Part shown: positions 16,606 through 26,152 of the stretch, piece by piece
How the letters are laid out: each line of letters starts with the position of its first letter
How positions within the stretch are numbered: position 1 is the stretch's first letter
Source: [Leptolyngbya] sp. PCC 7376
Lineage (GTDB): Bacteria; Cyanobacteriota; Cyanobacteriia; Cyanobacteriales; MRBY01
NCBI RefSeq assembly: GCF_000316605.1
Contig: NC_019683.1
Span: forward strand, 2,464,036-2,528,035
Direction of reading: 5' to 3'
DNA length: 64,000 bases
Program-made: the position numbers and the translations under genes
The notes under the pieces: generated by a model
Databases searched by the model: none
What the model saw: only the letters and a program-made list of their open reading frames with translations
Told to the model about the DNA's origin: nothing

Positions 16606-17460
16606 TTAACGGAGACGGCGTTTTTCGCCTTGATAACGCAAATATTCGGCCACACAAGCCACAACTCCCGACACTAAAATCAGCAATACGCTGAGAGCAT
16701 TAATGTCAGGTTTCACGCCTGTTCGAATCCGGCTAAAGATCTCCATCGGCAAAGTTGTCGAGCCTGTGCCAGCGGTAAAGCTAGAGATAAGAAAGTCATC
16801 CATGCTCAGGACAAATGACAGTAAGCATCCAGCTAAAATCGCGGGAGCAAGTTCCGGCAAGAGCACTTTAATAAATGCTTGAGTTGGTGATGCACCAAGG
16901 TCAAGGGCCGCTTCTTCAAGGTTGGGATCAAGGCCTGCTAAACGTGAGGAGACAACGATCGCCACATAGGCCAAGCAGAATACAACATGAGCAGCAATAA
17001 TCGTCCAAAGGCTGAGGGGTAATCCAATGACCGCAAGGAATACTAGGGTTGCGACGGCAATCGCAATATCCGGCACAATTAACGGTAAATAGGAAATCCC
17101 AACATATAAAGTACGCCCTGGAAAACGATATTTTGCGAGACCCACGGCCATCATCGTACCTACGACGGCGGCGATCGCCACAGAGACCAGAGCAACAGTT
17201 AAGCTTTTTTGGAGAGCAGTAAAGACCCGCTGATCTTGAAAGAGGATGCCATACCACTTCAGTGAAAAGCCTTGCCAAGAACTACTGTAGGCAGATTCAT
17301 TAAAGCTATAGAAACCCAATACAAAAATTGGGAGATACATATAGAGAAACATCAAACTAGCAAAGAGGGCTTGCCATGAAATCGCCCAGCGGTTGCGAGA
17401 TGCCGTTTTTTTCATGTCGGGAAGTGTGTCTTGCTCAGTGGTAGGTAGAGTGTCAACCAT
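16606..17460 (-). CDS. potC: ABC transporter permease, PotC-like (polyamine type)
   Basis: The protein has 284 residues with six predicted membrane segments, the first at about 28-50. The EAA loop EEAALDLGASPTQAFIKVLL, which contacts the ATPase, and the C-terminal MDDFLISSFTAG segment are typical of PotC/PotI-type permeases of spermidine-putrescine importers. PotA, PotB and PotD partners are not beside it: the upstream gene is a thioredoxin-TPR protein and the downstream one psaD. The partner genes must therefore lie elsewhere. The exact substrate is inferred from the family only. Confidence 0.8.
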   Translation of the reverse strand: MVDTLPTTEQDTLPDMKKTASRNRWAISWQALFASLMFLYMYLPIFVLGFYSFNESAYSSSWQGFSLKWYGILFQDQRVFTALQKSLTVALVSVAIAAVVGTMMAVGLAKYRFPGRTLYVGISYLPLIVPDIAIAVATLVFLAVIGLPLSLWTIIAAHVVFCLAYVAIVVSSRLAGLDPNLEEAALDLGASPTQAFIKVLLPELAPAILAGCLLSFVLSMDDFLISSFTAGTGSTTLPMEIFSRIRTGVKPDINALSVLLILVSGVVACVAEYLRYQGEKRRLR

Positions 17461-17551
17461 GATGTTTCTCGGGAATTACCAGATATCTAATGATGTTGAA
17501 ATCTGAATTAGTAGGGTAGTGCAGCCATGATTGGGGGTTAATGCTTCAAGG

Positions 17552-18370
17552 TTAATACAGAGTAAGCATTAGTTGTTGTTGAAATTTTTGGGTGAGGGGA
17601 TGGGTTTGACCGAGAAGGACAAAAATTACCAACATTGCTTTGCGGGCTCCGTCATTTTGGTAACGGCGATCACCCTTCACAATATCGAGTAAAGCAGTCA
17701 ATGCTGACTCATATCGTTCGGCTAAAGCTTGTTTAGCTGCACCAACATACTTCTCATCCAATTCTGACTGGACTTCCAGTTGAGCAATGTTGTGCACAAA
17801 AATCCGCGCCCTCAACTGATCAGCGATCGCTAAATATTCAGTCTGGTCTGGAGCAATCGTATTCAGTAATTGGGTTGCTTGTTCAATTTTGCCAAGGGAA
17901 ATCAGAAACTCAGCCGCGGCGATCGCCACTTTCGGATGCTTTGGATAACTCTGAAACAACTGATCCAGAATGCCTTTGGCAGCAGGTAAATTATTAGCCG
18001 CTTGCTCAGCTTTTAGTTGTGTCAGCAATGCGGAGAGAGAAGACTGAAGCTGAAGATTTTCCAATAATTCCCGAATTTTGCCCTCTTCCAATACTCCAAC
18101 GAAACCTGGAATCAATTTGCCCTGGGTTACCACACGCACATCGGGCACCCCTTCAACGCCATACTCATCAGCAAGCTCTTTATTTTTGTCAATATCCACT
18201 GTCGCCAAGATGAAATCATATTCCTGGTGCAGCGATTGAAGAATCGGTTTTAGCAGTTGACAGGGGCCACACCACGTCGCATAAAAATCCACTAACACGA
18301 CTGTTTCATGGGATGCAGTCAATACATCCTCCACAAAATTCTGTTGCGTTACCGCAATCTCTCGTCCCAT
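17552..18370 (-). CDS. Thioredoxin-TPR protein (YbbN/CnoX-like)
   Basis: The start MGREIAVTQQNF at 18370 has GGGG just upstream and matches the thioredoxin fold start; an in-frame ATG at 18427 adds 19 residues. The product is 272 residues. VDFYATWCGPCQLLKPIL holds the redox site (C34-G-P-C37), unlike E. coli CnoX, which lost it. GVEGVPDVRVV is the cis-Pro region, though shifted. The C-terminal part (about 115-270) is helical with TPR-like repeats (KGILDQLFQSYPKHPKVAIA). Holdase or redox co-chaperone activity is likely. Confidence 0.85.
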   Translation of the reverse strand: MGREIAVTQQNFVEDVLTASHETVVLVDFYATWCGPCQLLKPILQSLHQEYDFILATVDIDKNKELADEYGVEGVPDVRVVTQGKLIPGFVGVLEEGKIRELLENLQLQSSLSALLTQLKAEQAANNLPAAKGILDQLFQSYPKHPKVAIAAAEFLISLGKIEQATQLLNTIAPDQTEYLAIADQLRARIFVHNIAQLEVQSELDEKYVGAAKQALAERYESALTALLDIVKGDRRYQNDGARKAMLVIFVLLGQTHPLTQKFQQQLMLTLY

Positions 18371-18650
18371 ACCAAGCCCCAAGATTTGTTCTGTATTTAC
18401 AACGATATTAAACAAGGCGATCGCCACCTCTATGGAACGATATAGAAAAATTTGAGATGAAGTACTTTGACTAACGTAAATATCAACAAAAAAAGCTAGT
18501 CACAGAATCAGAACCTCCCCTACAATGAGGGCAACTTTTCCGATATGCTTTGCTTAAAAGTAGGAAAAACCTAAAAAATCACTGATTTTGACGGACTCTA
18601 CGTAGTTTTACGGAGTTTCCCGAAATCTAACCACACAGGACAGTGAGCTA

Positions 18651-20342
18651 ATGCCATCAGATCAATCTTCTCCTCAGGGTTCGGGCAGTACCGAGGCGCG
18701 TCTGGAACAGATCAATGCCGATCTAGACAGACTCCGACAAAACCTGACCTCTCAACTCCAAGGAGAAATCCAACAACTTCAGCAGCACAAAACCCAACTT
18801 CAACAGGAAATCTCCTCCCTTGAAGCACAACGGCGATCGCTGATGCAACAGATGGCACCAACTCTGGCCGCCGAACTCAGAAATATTGTTAGTAGACAGA
18901 GCGCAAACCCTAGCCCGAATAGTAGCTACAGCAATGGTAGTCCCCAGGTAGAGAACTACAGTAACAACGCAAATCGTTTGATCTCAGACCTAGATGAGAC
19001 TTTTCGCAGTACGTTCAAAACATTACAGCTGGATCTGAATAGCTACCACAGCTCCCTGTCCCAACAACTCAGTCAGATGTATACCTTGGAGCAACAAGGA
19101 GAAGCAATCCTTGATGCCCTAGTTAATCGACTCAAAGAAGAATTAAACAATAGCCAACCCCGTTACGTTGCGCCGCCGCCAGTAACATCCGTCCAGCAGT
19201 CCACGGCAATGCAGCCCACGACGGATTACGGTTATGAGCAAACCGATATTATCCAAGACGAACCTTTAGAACCAAAGGTTTATACCCCAAGTCCGAAAGA
19301 TACGGCTCCGGTCAAAAAAGAACTTACATTCTCAAAACCGCAGCTCGGCTTAATCTTAATTCTGTTCTCGTCGCTGATCCTGTCGCTTCAGAACGTTGTT
19401 ATCAGCATCATCCTGAACCAAAGCTCTATTTTTGGCTTTATCAAAACAGGTGGTTATATTTCGCCAGGGATCGGAAATTCGCTCTTAATCTTGTTCCTTA
19501 GGATGATTTTTGTCGTGCCGGTCATGTGCCTGATCGCAAAATCCTTACATCCTTCGAGTTTTAAAGACATCGAAAAGTTTTTCGAGGAACGCAATTGGAT
19601 GTTGATGGCGAAGGTCGCAGGTTGTGGTTTTGCGCTCTTCCTTTCACAAGTGTTGATCTACACTGCCCTCGGCCCTCTATCGCCAGGGGTTGCAATCACA
19701 ATCTTCTTCATCTTCCCAATTGTGACGTTATTGCTTGCTTGGTTGTCCTTTGGGGAAAGACCGAGCAATATCCGTTGGTTAGTCGCTTTTGTGGTTGTTT
19801 TAGGAGTTGGACTAATTTCTGCTCCTTCAGGTGGTGCCCAGTTGAGCTTGCCCTTTGGCAGTGTCCTCGCCGCAATTTTTTCTGGGGTTTCTTTTGCAGT
19901 ACATGTTCTTCTGATTCAGGCTTGCACCAAAAAAATTCACCCTGTGCCATTTAGTGTGATTAATTTCGGAACAATCTTGGTCTTCGCGAGTATTAGTTTA
20001 TTCCTTACCTTTACTCCCTTTATGCCCGATTCTTGGTCTATCAGTGTTGAGCCAGGCAAAGGCTTCAGTGTATTGCTCAGCGGTATGATCCTGGGGGTAT
20101 TAACTTTACTGAGTTACCTCGCGAATAACATTGGTGTTAGTTATATCGGTGCTGCAATTTCTGCAATTTTCGGTGCAACTGGGCCTGTACTGACTTCGAT
20201 TTTGTCTCTAATCATTATCGGCAAAACGCTCAGCGGGCAACAGGTTCTCGGAATGCTCGTCGTAACAGCTGGAGTTTTAGCACTTAATCTCGAACGACTC
20301 TATGGTACGAAAGCCAAAAGCAAAGTAAAAGCCGCAGATTAA
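18651..20342 (+). CDS. DMT/EamA-family transporter with coiled-coil head
   Basis: The protein has 563 residues. The first 60 or so form a Gln-rich coiled coil (ARLEQINADLDRLRQNLTSQ and LQQHKTQLQQEISSLEAQRR). A polar, low-complexity linker of Ser, Asn, Pro and Gln follows to about 220. From about 223 there are ten predicted membrane segments forming two EamA halves, with GPLSPGVAITIFFIFPIVTL and YIGAAISAIFGATGPVLTSI as typical helices. The transported metabolite is unknown. The cytosolic head is unusual for the superfamily and may mediate oligomerisation or tethering. The gene is divergent from the thioredoxin gene. Confidence 0.8.
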   Translation: MPSDQSSPQGSGSTEARLEQINADLDRLRQNLTSQLQGEIQQLQQHKTQLQQEISSLEAQRRSLMQQMAPTLAAELRNIVSRQSANPSPNSSYSNGSPQVENYSNNANRLISDLDETFRSTFKTLQLDLNSYHSSLSQQLSQMYTLEQQGEAILDALVNRLKEELNNSQPRYVAPPPVTSVQQSTAMQPTTDYGYEQTDIIQDEPLEPKVYTPSPKDTAPVKKELTFSKPQLGLILILFSSLILSLQNVVISIILNQSSIFGFIKTGGYISPGIGNSLLILFLRMIFVVPVMCLIAKSLHPSSFKDIEKFFEERNWMLMAKVAGCGFALFLSQVLIYTALGPLSPGVAITIFFIFPIVTLLLAWLSFGERPSNIRWLVAFVVVLGVGLISAPSGGAQLSLPFGSVLAAIFSGVSFAVHVLLIQACTKKIHPVPFSVINFGTILVFASISLFLTFTPFMPDSWSISVEPGKGFSVLLSGMILGVLTLLSYLANNIGVSYIGAAISAIFGATGPVLTSILSLIIIGKTLSGQQVLGMLVVTAGVLALNLERLYGTKAKSKVKAAD

Positions 20343-20465
20343 TCCCCTTGCAAAAACTGTATGTTCTGATACGATACAGTTAATGTAAAGAAATATTTCG
20401 GGCTTTCGTGCTGGGAACGCGAGGTTTGAGATTTATTCGATGCAAACAACAACAAGCTTGAGTTT

Positions 20466-20493
20466 AACCAGCGATCGCCTCGCTGGTTTTTTT
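20466..20493 (+). terminator. Rho-independent terminator with HIP1 in the stem-loop
   Basis: AACCAGCGA (20466-20474) pairs perfectly with TCGCTGGTT (20480-20488) across TCGCC. T residues follow on the plus strand. The loop region overlaps a GCGATCGC octamer. It lies 124 bases after the DMT transporter and probably ends that transcript. Confidence 0.85.
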
Positions 20494-20575
20494 AATTCGG
20501 ACAGTTTCCGTGATAATGGTAGTCACTTTAAAATTTTTCTCTGCACAACTGTTTAAATCTGCTCTGTTTTAAACC

Positions 20576-21097
20576 ATGGATAATCTTGATTTTTTGTTGT
20601 ACACCCAATGGTCAGCCTATGCGACCCTCGTGTTTGCTGTTTTGGCGATCACCAGCTTTTTGTTTAAGTGGGGCATTCGCTTTCGACTGGTGGGCACAAC
20701 AGGTTTTATGATCGTGTTGACGATCGGTCTGTTTGGCTTAGGTTTGGGCTTATTTAGCCGTAGTGTTGTGCCAGGCTCAATTCGTTATTCTTTGGTTTAC
20801 GACAATGGCTCTAATTTGGCGGTTGTGTCGGTAAAGCCAGAGATCAGTCTTGCGGAAGTGGATGCCACTCTCAGACAGGCGTCTGGTGATTTATTCTCCT
20901 ATGGTCGCATCGGTAATGGAGATGATCGCTTTACTGTGCGGTTACGAACAATTCAACATCCTGAACCTGGTGTTTCAGAGCCAATCTATCTCGGCCAAGT
21001 TCGTCGGGCGATCGCCGCACGAGAAACAGCGGATCTCGACATCCAGATTTATGAGGACAACATCGCCAAGCTACCAACTAGCGAACCAATTAGTTAG
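20576..21097 (+). CDS. ycf51: Ycf51 family protein
   Basis: The protein has 173 residues with two membrane segments (about 17-33 and 40-62), followed by a soluble domain. LLYTQWSAYATLVFAVLA, the VPGSIRYSLVYDNGSNLAV segment and RTIQHPEPGVSEPIYLGQVR are hallmarks of the plastid and cyanobacterial Ycf51 (DUF2518) family. Its role is not established. It is followed after 58 bases by the GldA-like gene in the same direction. Confidence 0.88.
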   Translation: MDNLDFLLYTQWSAYATLVFAVLAITSFLFKWGIRFRLVGTTGFMIVLTIGLFGLGLGLFSRSVVPGSIRYSLVYDNGSNLAVVSVKPEISLAEVDATLRQASGDLFSYGRIGNGDDRFTVRLRTIQHPEPGVSEPIYLGQVRRAIAARETADLDIQIYEDNIAKLPTSEPIS

Positions 21098-21155
21098 GTT
21101 GGTGGGATAGCGATTAATATCATCGCGCTTTAGTCTTGCTTTCAGTTTTTTTATT

Positions 21156-22307
21156 ATGGAAAATGTCTCTCTGACTCAAACAGTCTTGCCATCAATACAA
21201 ATTTTTGTCGGCCCAGCTCAGGTCATTAAAGGCCAACAGGTCTTATCCGAATCTGGGGTGGCGATCGCCCACTGGGGGAAACGTCCTCTCATTGTTGGCG
21301 GCAAGCATTCTGTGGCAGTGACAAGAGAGACATTAGAAACCATTGCAAAAGAACAATCCTTAGAGCTAGAGACAGCTTTCTATAATCCAGATTGTTCAGA
21401 AGCTTCCCTCAAACAGCTCAACAAGAAATTCAAATCCCACAAAGCTGATTTTGTGATCGGTGTGGGTGGTGGCAAAGCACTCGACACAGCAAAACTACTG
21501 GCCCATCAACGTAATTGTCCAATTGTTACGATGCCCACATCCGGTGCAACTTGTGCAGCCTGGACAGCGCTCTCAAATATTTATACCGATGCTGGGGCTT
21601 TTCAATATGATGTCGGTCTCAGTCACTGTCCCAATCTCTTAATTTTGGACTATAGCCTTGTTAAGCAAGCTCCAAAACGCACGTTGGTCGCTGGAATCGG
21701 CGATGCGATCGCCAAATGGTATGAAGCATCAGTGAGTAGCGGCCATTCCACGGATACCCTGACTATTGCCGCAGTCCAACAAGCTAGGGTTTTGCGGGAT
21801 ATTTTATTTCAGAAATCAGAACAGGCGATCGCCGATGTTGATAGCCCAGAATGGCAAGAAGTCGTTGATGCAAGCGTTTTACTAGCTGGGGTAATTGGAG
21901 GTCTCGGTGGCGCGAATTGCCGAACCGTTGCTGCCCATGCCGTCCATAATGGCCTAACTCACCTTGAAGCAGCTCATAGCATCCTTCATGGGGAAAAAGT
22001 CGCCTATGGTATTTTGGTGCAGCTCCGTCTAGAGGAAATGTGTCTTGGTAGTCAGCTGGCCAGTGCTGCCCGTCAACAACTCTTACAGTTTTATCAAACC
22101 ATTGGCCTCCCAAAAAACTTGGCAGATCTTGGTTTATCCGCAATAACGCTACAGGAACTTCAAACCGCTGCTGAAATCACTTGCCAACCCCAGTCTGATA
22201 TTCACCGTTTGCCTTTCGATGTCACACCAGATCAATTGATGGCAGCAATGGTTTCAACTCAAGTCCCCATCGCTCAGAAAATCACGGAAACCGTCACAAA
22301 CGATTAG
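21156..22307 (+). CDS. Iron-containing alcohol dehydrogenase family, GldA-like
   Basis: The protein has 383 residues. VIGVGGGKALDTAKLLAHQ is the NAD-binding Gly-rich loop of the family, and PTSGATCAAWTALSNIY matches the glycerol dehydrogenase group. Metal ligands are likely the Asp of GIGDAIAKWYE (about 183) and His residues in HLEAAHSILHGEKVA (about 269-280). Cyanobacterial relatives are annotated as glycerol dehydrogenases, but physiological substrates are uncertain. The AAHAVHNGLTHL segment is normal. Confidence 0.82.
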   Translation: MENVSLTQTVLPSIQIFVGPAQVIKGQQVLSESGVAIAHWGKRPLIVGGKHSVAVTRETLETIAKEQSLELETAFYNPDCSEASLKQLNKKFKSHKADFVIGVGGGKALDTAKLLAHQRNCPIVTMPTSGATCAAWTALSNIYTDAGAFQYDVGLSHCPNLLILDYSLVKQAPKRTLVAGIGDAIAKWYEASVSSGHSTDTLTIAAVQQARVLRDILFQKSEQAIADVDSPEWQEVVDASVLLAGVIGGLGGANCRTVAAHAVHNGLTHLEAAHSILHGEKVAYGILVQLRLEEMCLGSQLASAARQQLLQFYQTIGLPKNLADLGLSAITLQELQTAAEITCQPQSDIHRLPFDVTPDQLMAAMVSTQVPIAQKITETVTND

Positions 22308-22504
22308 TTCACAATGGGTAGAACAAGAAAATGATGGGGTGATCGCCACGTAATCCCCCGTAAACCTCTCAAAAAAGGCAAAAATCGGCGTACAACCCGA
22401 CAGAAAGCCAATAATTGTGACGGATTATAGGGGATACGGGAATCTTAGGTAAGGTATAAACTGGAGAGCAGACTGCTCTTCCGGCAAGGTAGCATCCATC
22501 GCCT

Positions 22505-24133
22505 ATGAAATCCCAAGCCCTCCGGCCTCGCGCCAAAAACGACTGGACCCAAAAACTCCTACAGACCCTAAACCTCCGCCAAGAAGAAGGGGAACGTACC
22601 CTTTTGATGTTTGGGTTCTATACGGCGACATCGGTGGGTTTGTTGTGGATGGAGCAAACGACCACGGCGTTATTTTTGTTGCCTCCAGAAGAAGGGGGTT
22701 TTGGTGCAGCTTGGTTGCCGATGATTTATATCGTCAGCGCCATGTTAGGTTCCGGTTTAGGCTTTCTCTACTCTTGGTTGCAAAATAATTGGGCATTACA
22801 GCGCGTCTTAATGTTCATTGTGCTGCTGATGGCACTCCCTTTACTGGTTTTTCGAGTTAGCCTCGATATGCAGTATTTCGATGGGGTTTTAGCCTTTGTC
22901 ACAGTATTTGTACTGCGACTGTGGATGGATGCCGAAGATATTCTCAATGATCTGAATTCGCAAGTTGCCGCCAACCAGCTTTTTAATATTCGCGAAATTA
23001 AACGTGCCTATCCAATCATTTCCAGTGGTTTGCTGTTAGGTGACGTTATTTCCGGTTTTTCTTTGCCGATTTTTCTTAAGTTTGTCGGCTTAGAAAATAT
23101 GCTGATCGCAGCGTCAGGAATGATCTTGGTGGGCGGTGGTATGTTGTTTTACCTGACCCAGCGGTATAAACAAGCCTTTCCCAATACACCGGTTAAAGAT
23201 TTAGAAGAATTTGAATCAGACTTTACGAGCCGCAAACTGACCAAATCCCTCAAGCGCTACATTGTGCCGCTCTTCCTATTTTTTATCATGGGAGAAGTGC
23301 TTTATCTCCTTGTGGAGGTGCAATATCTTGGAGAGTTGGAGCTTAAGTTCCAAGGAGACGATATTGCCGGATTTCTAGGGCTTTTTGCGGGAATTCTAGG
23401 GCTTTTTGAACTACTGACCCAGTGGTTTGTCTCCAGTCGTGCAGTGGAACGATTAGGGGTATTTGTCGCGGCAATGTTTCTGCCTGTATCGCTTTCAGTA
23501 CTAGGTTTGGGGACGATCTTGCTGGATAAGCGACTTTTTTTTGCGTCGTTTGATAGTGCCCAGATTTTATTTTTTAGTGCGATTACCCTGCGATTTTTCG
23601 ATGAATTATTGCGCTACACCTTGATCGCCGGGATCGAACCATTTTTATTTCAGCCACTGCCTTCGGAGATTAGGAGCTCTATTCAAACATGGGTGCAGGG
23701 AATTGCGGAGCCATTGACGACGGGGGTCACTGGAGCGGCTTTGTTAGGGGCGATCGCCGTTATCGACATTATGTTTGGCGATACTGCGACAGAAGAAACT
23801 CTCCGGCAACTCCAAGGGAGTATTTTTGTTGGTGGCATCGTCTTTTTCTCCGTTATCTGGGCAGCCAGCGCCTGGTTCTTGAGATCTAGTTATGTAAGTT
23901 TGTTGGTACAGGGAGCTGAGCAAGGCCGCCTCGGCTTTGGCAATATTGATCTGAATGCCTTTAAACGGGCAGTGGTACAAGCTCTCGAAGAACGTAAAAC
24001 AGAGAGCGATCGCAAGTCTTGTATTCAGTTACTTGATCGCATTGACCCGATGAACCTTTCCGAAGTTCTCGCGCCGATGTTGCATCAATTTACACCAAAT
24101 CTCCAGCGCCAAAGCTTGGAGTCAATGTTGTGA
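22505..24133 (+). CDS. Npt1/MFS-like transporter, N-terminal part of an interrupted gene
   Basis: This 542-residue frame has about 11-12 hydrophobic segments. It resembles the cyanobacterial transporters related to Npt1/Npt2 (ATP/ADP translocase fold), for example LLMFGFYTATSVGLLWMEQT and WMDAEDILNDLNSQVAANQL. It ends at a TGA (24131-24133). The same frame stays open past the TGA for 463 more codons, to 25522, with HEAT-like repeats, so the original gene probably encoded one protein of about 1005 residues. The membrane part is complete and could still function. A 7-bp inverted repeat (22465-22479) lies just upstream. Confidence 0.75.
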   Translation: MKSQALRPRAKNDWTQKLLQTLNLRQEEGERTLLMFGFYTATSVGLLWMEQTTTALFLLPPEEGGFGAAWLPMIYIVSAMLGSGLGFLYSWLQNNWALQRVLMFIVLLMALPLLVFRVSLDMQYFDGVLAFVTVFVLRLWMDAEDILNDLNSQVAANQLFNIREIKRAYPIISSGLLLGDVISGFSLPIFLKFVGLENMLIAASGMILVGGGMLFYLTQRYKQAFPNTPVKDLEEFESDFTSRKLTKSLKRYIVPLFLFFIMGEVLYLLVEVQYLGELELKFQGDDIAGFLGLFAGILGLFELLTQWFVSSRAVERLGVFVAAMFLPVSLSVLGLGTILLDKRLFFASFDSAQILFFSAITLRFFDELLRYTLIAGIEPFLFQPLPSEIRSSIQTWVQGIAEPLTTGVTGAALLGAIAVIDIMFGDTATEETLRQLQGSIFVGGIVFFSVIWAASAWFLRSSYVSLLVQGAEQGRLGFGNIDLNAFKRAVVQALEERKTESDRKSCIQLLDRIDPMNLSEVLAPMLHQFTPNLQRQSLESML

Positions 24134-24211
24134 TCGCCGAAACCCGAATATCGTGAACAAGTCCAGGATTTAATCGAGCAAAAACCACCCTTAGACGTAC
24201 TCGCTTTAGCT

Positions 24212-25522
24212 TTGCGTTATCTATGGCTATGTGAACCAAATCTCGATGCAAAAACCCTCAAACCTTATCTCAACGAACGAGTTGATCCCCTAGTGCGCGG
24301 TACTGCGGCAAACCTGATTATTCAGCGCGGCAGCACCATGGAAAAACGGGAAGCCACCTACACCCTTGAGGAAATGCTCAACTCTCACAAAGAAAGGGAG
24401 CGAGTGGTGGGCGTTGAATCTTTGCCCGATGCTCTCCATTCCACCTTGGTGCATACTTACATCCCCGAATTGCTGCAGGATGACTCTGCGAAAGTGCGCT
24501 GCGCTCTCCTCGGTTTAATCGCCGACAAACGTCTCGACGAATATTACGGTTCTCTTATTAAAGGTCTACAGTTTAGTTCGACCCGAGAAGCAGCAAAAAC
24601 AGCTTTGGTGGCTCTGGGCAATGATGCGGCAGAACTCTTAATTAACGTTTCCGAAGACCCACGACAAAGTGAATTTACTCGTCAGCAAGTGTGGTCTGTG
24701 ATGGCAGAAATCGCAACACCGGAACTTGTTGAGGCTCTAATTCAACGTCTCATGAGTAGTTGGGGCATTGATCGCCGTAATCTGCTGCGGGTTATCTCCA
24801 AAATGCCTCCTGAGCAAGGGATTGAAGCAGTACTTGAGCGACTAGGGCGTTCTGGTATCGAAACATTAATCGATCAAGAATTACTCTTCCTTGGGCAAAT
24901 GTATATGGCCGCAAAAGATTTTGCGAATCCCCAAATCGATTCAGAAGAAGTGAATCTACTAAGGGCAGCTCTGGATGGTGCAAAACAGGATGTTTTTGAA
25001 CGGTGCTTTTTATTAATGAAACTGCTGTATCCCCTTAGCGCGATTCAGGCAGCCATTCTTAACCTCAACTCAGAATCTCAATCGAGTATTGCCCTCGGTT
25101 TAGAGATTTTGGACAATACCCTTGACTTGCCACAGAAACGCCTATTCCTCGAATTATTTGACACAGGTACAAAAGCCGATTTATTAGGACTCCGCAGTGT
25201 CGAACAAATTTTGCCCTATGAGGTTATGGCACCGGGCGATCGCCTCCGCCATTTGATCCAACTGCGCCATTTCATTTCACCCTGGTTCCTCGCTTGCTGT
25301 TTCCACCTGGCAAAGGCTCAACATTGGAGTTTGGGACAAGATGCTGTGCTGGTTTGTTTACGTCACCCCAATAGCTTTGTCCGCGAAGCCGTCTTGGCTT
25401 ACCTTAAAGAAGCGAGTCCTCGTATTTGTTTGGAATTATTGCCGACATTAACCAATGACCCGAACCCGATTGTTAATGCCCAAGTTGAACAATTACGTTT
25501 AGAATTAAGTGCCTTAGGCTAA
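24212..25522 (+). pseudogene. HEAT-repeat C-terminal half severed by an in-frame TGA
   Basis: In the same frame as the transporter, codons after the TGA read SPKPEYREQVQDLIEQKPPL and continue without a break; a TTG at 24212 is the nearest alternative start. The region contains tandem helical HEAT-like units, for example DDSAKVRCALLGLIADKRLD and SSTREAAKTALVALGNDAAE. Cyanobacterial relatives join transporter and HEAT parts in one chain, with a cyclic-nucleotide domain fused or next door, as here at 25565. Unless TGA is read through or translation restarts, this half is lost. A sequencing error would also explain it. Confidence 0.7.
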
Positions 25523-25564
25523 GGTTCTAGTAATATCGCTGTATTCCCCCTCTCGCCATGAGCA

Positions 25565-26026
25565 ATGTTAAGTAGTTTTGACCGATTATTATTTATTCGC
25601 CGGGTCTCGATTTTTCAGGAGCTTCGGGATGAGTTCCTCGTTAAGCTGGCTTCTGTGATGGATGAGCTATCCTTTCCCTCCAGCCACACTATTTTCGAAC
25701 AGGGAGAAGAGGGGCGATCGCTGTACATTGTGGTGTCCGGTCGCGTTAGAGTTCACCTCGGTGACCAAGAACTCGTTCAGCTCGAACAAGGCTCCATTTT
25801 TGGGGAAATGGCGCTGTTTGATGCAGAACCCCGCTCAGCATCTGTCACAACCCTCGAAAAATGTGACTGTCTTACCCTCAACCAACTCCAACTTATTGAT
25901 GCGATTGAGGAAACCCCAGAAATTGCGGTGAACGTTACCCGTGCTCTATCTCGTCGAATTCGTGAACTTAACAGTAAGGTAAAAACCTACGAACACCAGC
26001 TGAATAGCATTAACGCCCAAGCCTAA
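25565..26026 (+). CDS. Single-domain cyclic-nucleotide-binding protein
   Basis: The protein has 153 residues. A Crp/CAP-type cNMP domain occupies about 15-130, with SLYIVVSGRVRVHL and the phosphate-binding cassette FGEMALFDAEPRSASV, which includes the Arg that contacts the cyclic phosphate. There is no HTH or enzyme domain; a short helical tail follows. It starts 42 bases after the severed HEAT half and probably regulates or partners that transporter system. An ATG at 25558 is quickly stopped in another frame, so 25565 is the start. Confidence 0.85.
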   Translation: MLSSFDRLLFIRRVSIFQELRDEFLVKLASVMDELSFPSSHTIFEQGEEGRSLYIVVSGRVRVHLGDQELVQLEQGSIFGEMALFDAEPRSASVTTLEKCDCLTLNQLQLIDAIEETPEIAVNVTRALSRRIRELNSKVKTYEHQLNSINAQA

Positions 26027-26152
26027 ATCCGTAACGCTTTCTAGCAGTTTTTAAACTAATCTATCTTTTTAATAAATGGACCAATGTCTTGCCGTTTAAT
26101 AGATGCGGGACTTCGGTTCGACAGTCTTAACATGCAAGAGGTTCAGGACAGT

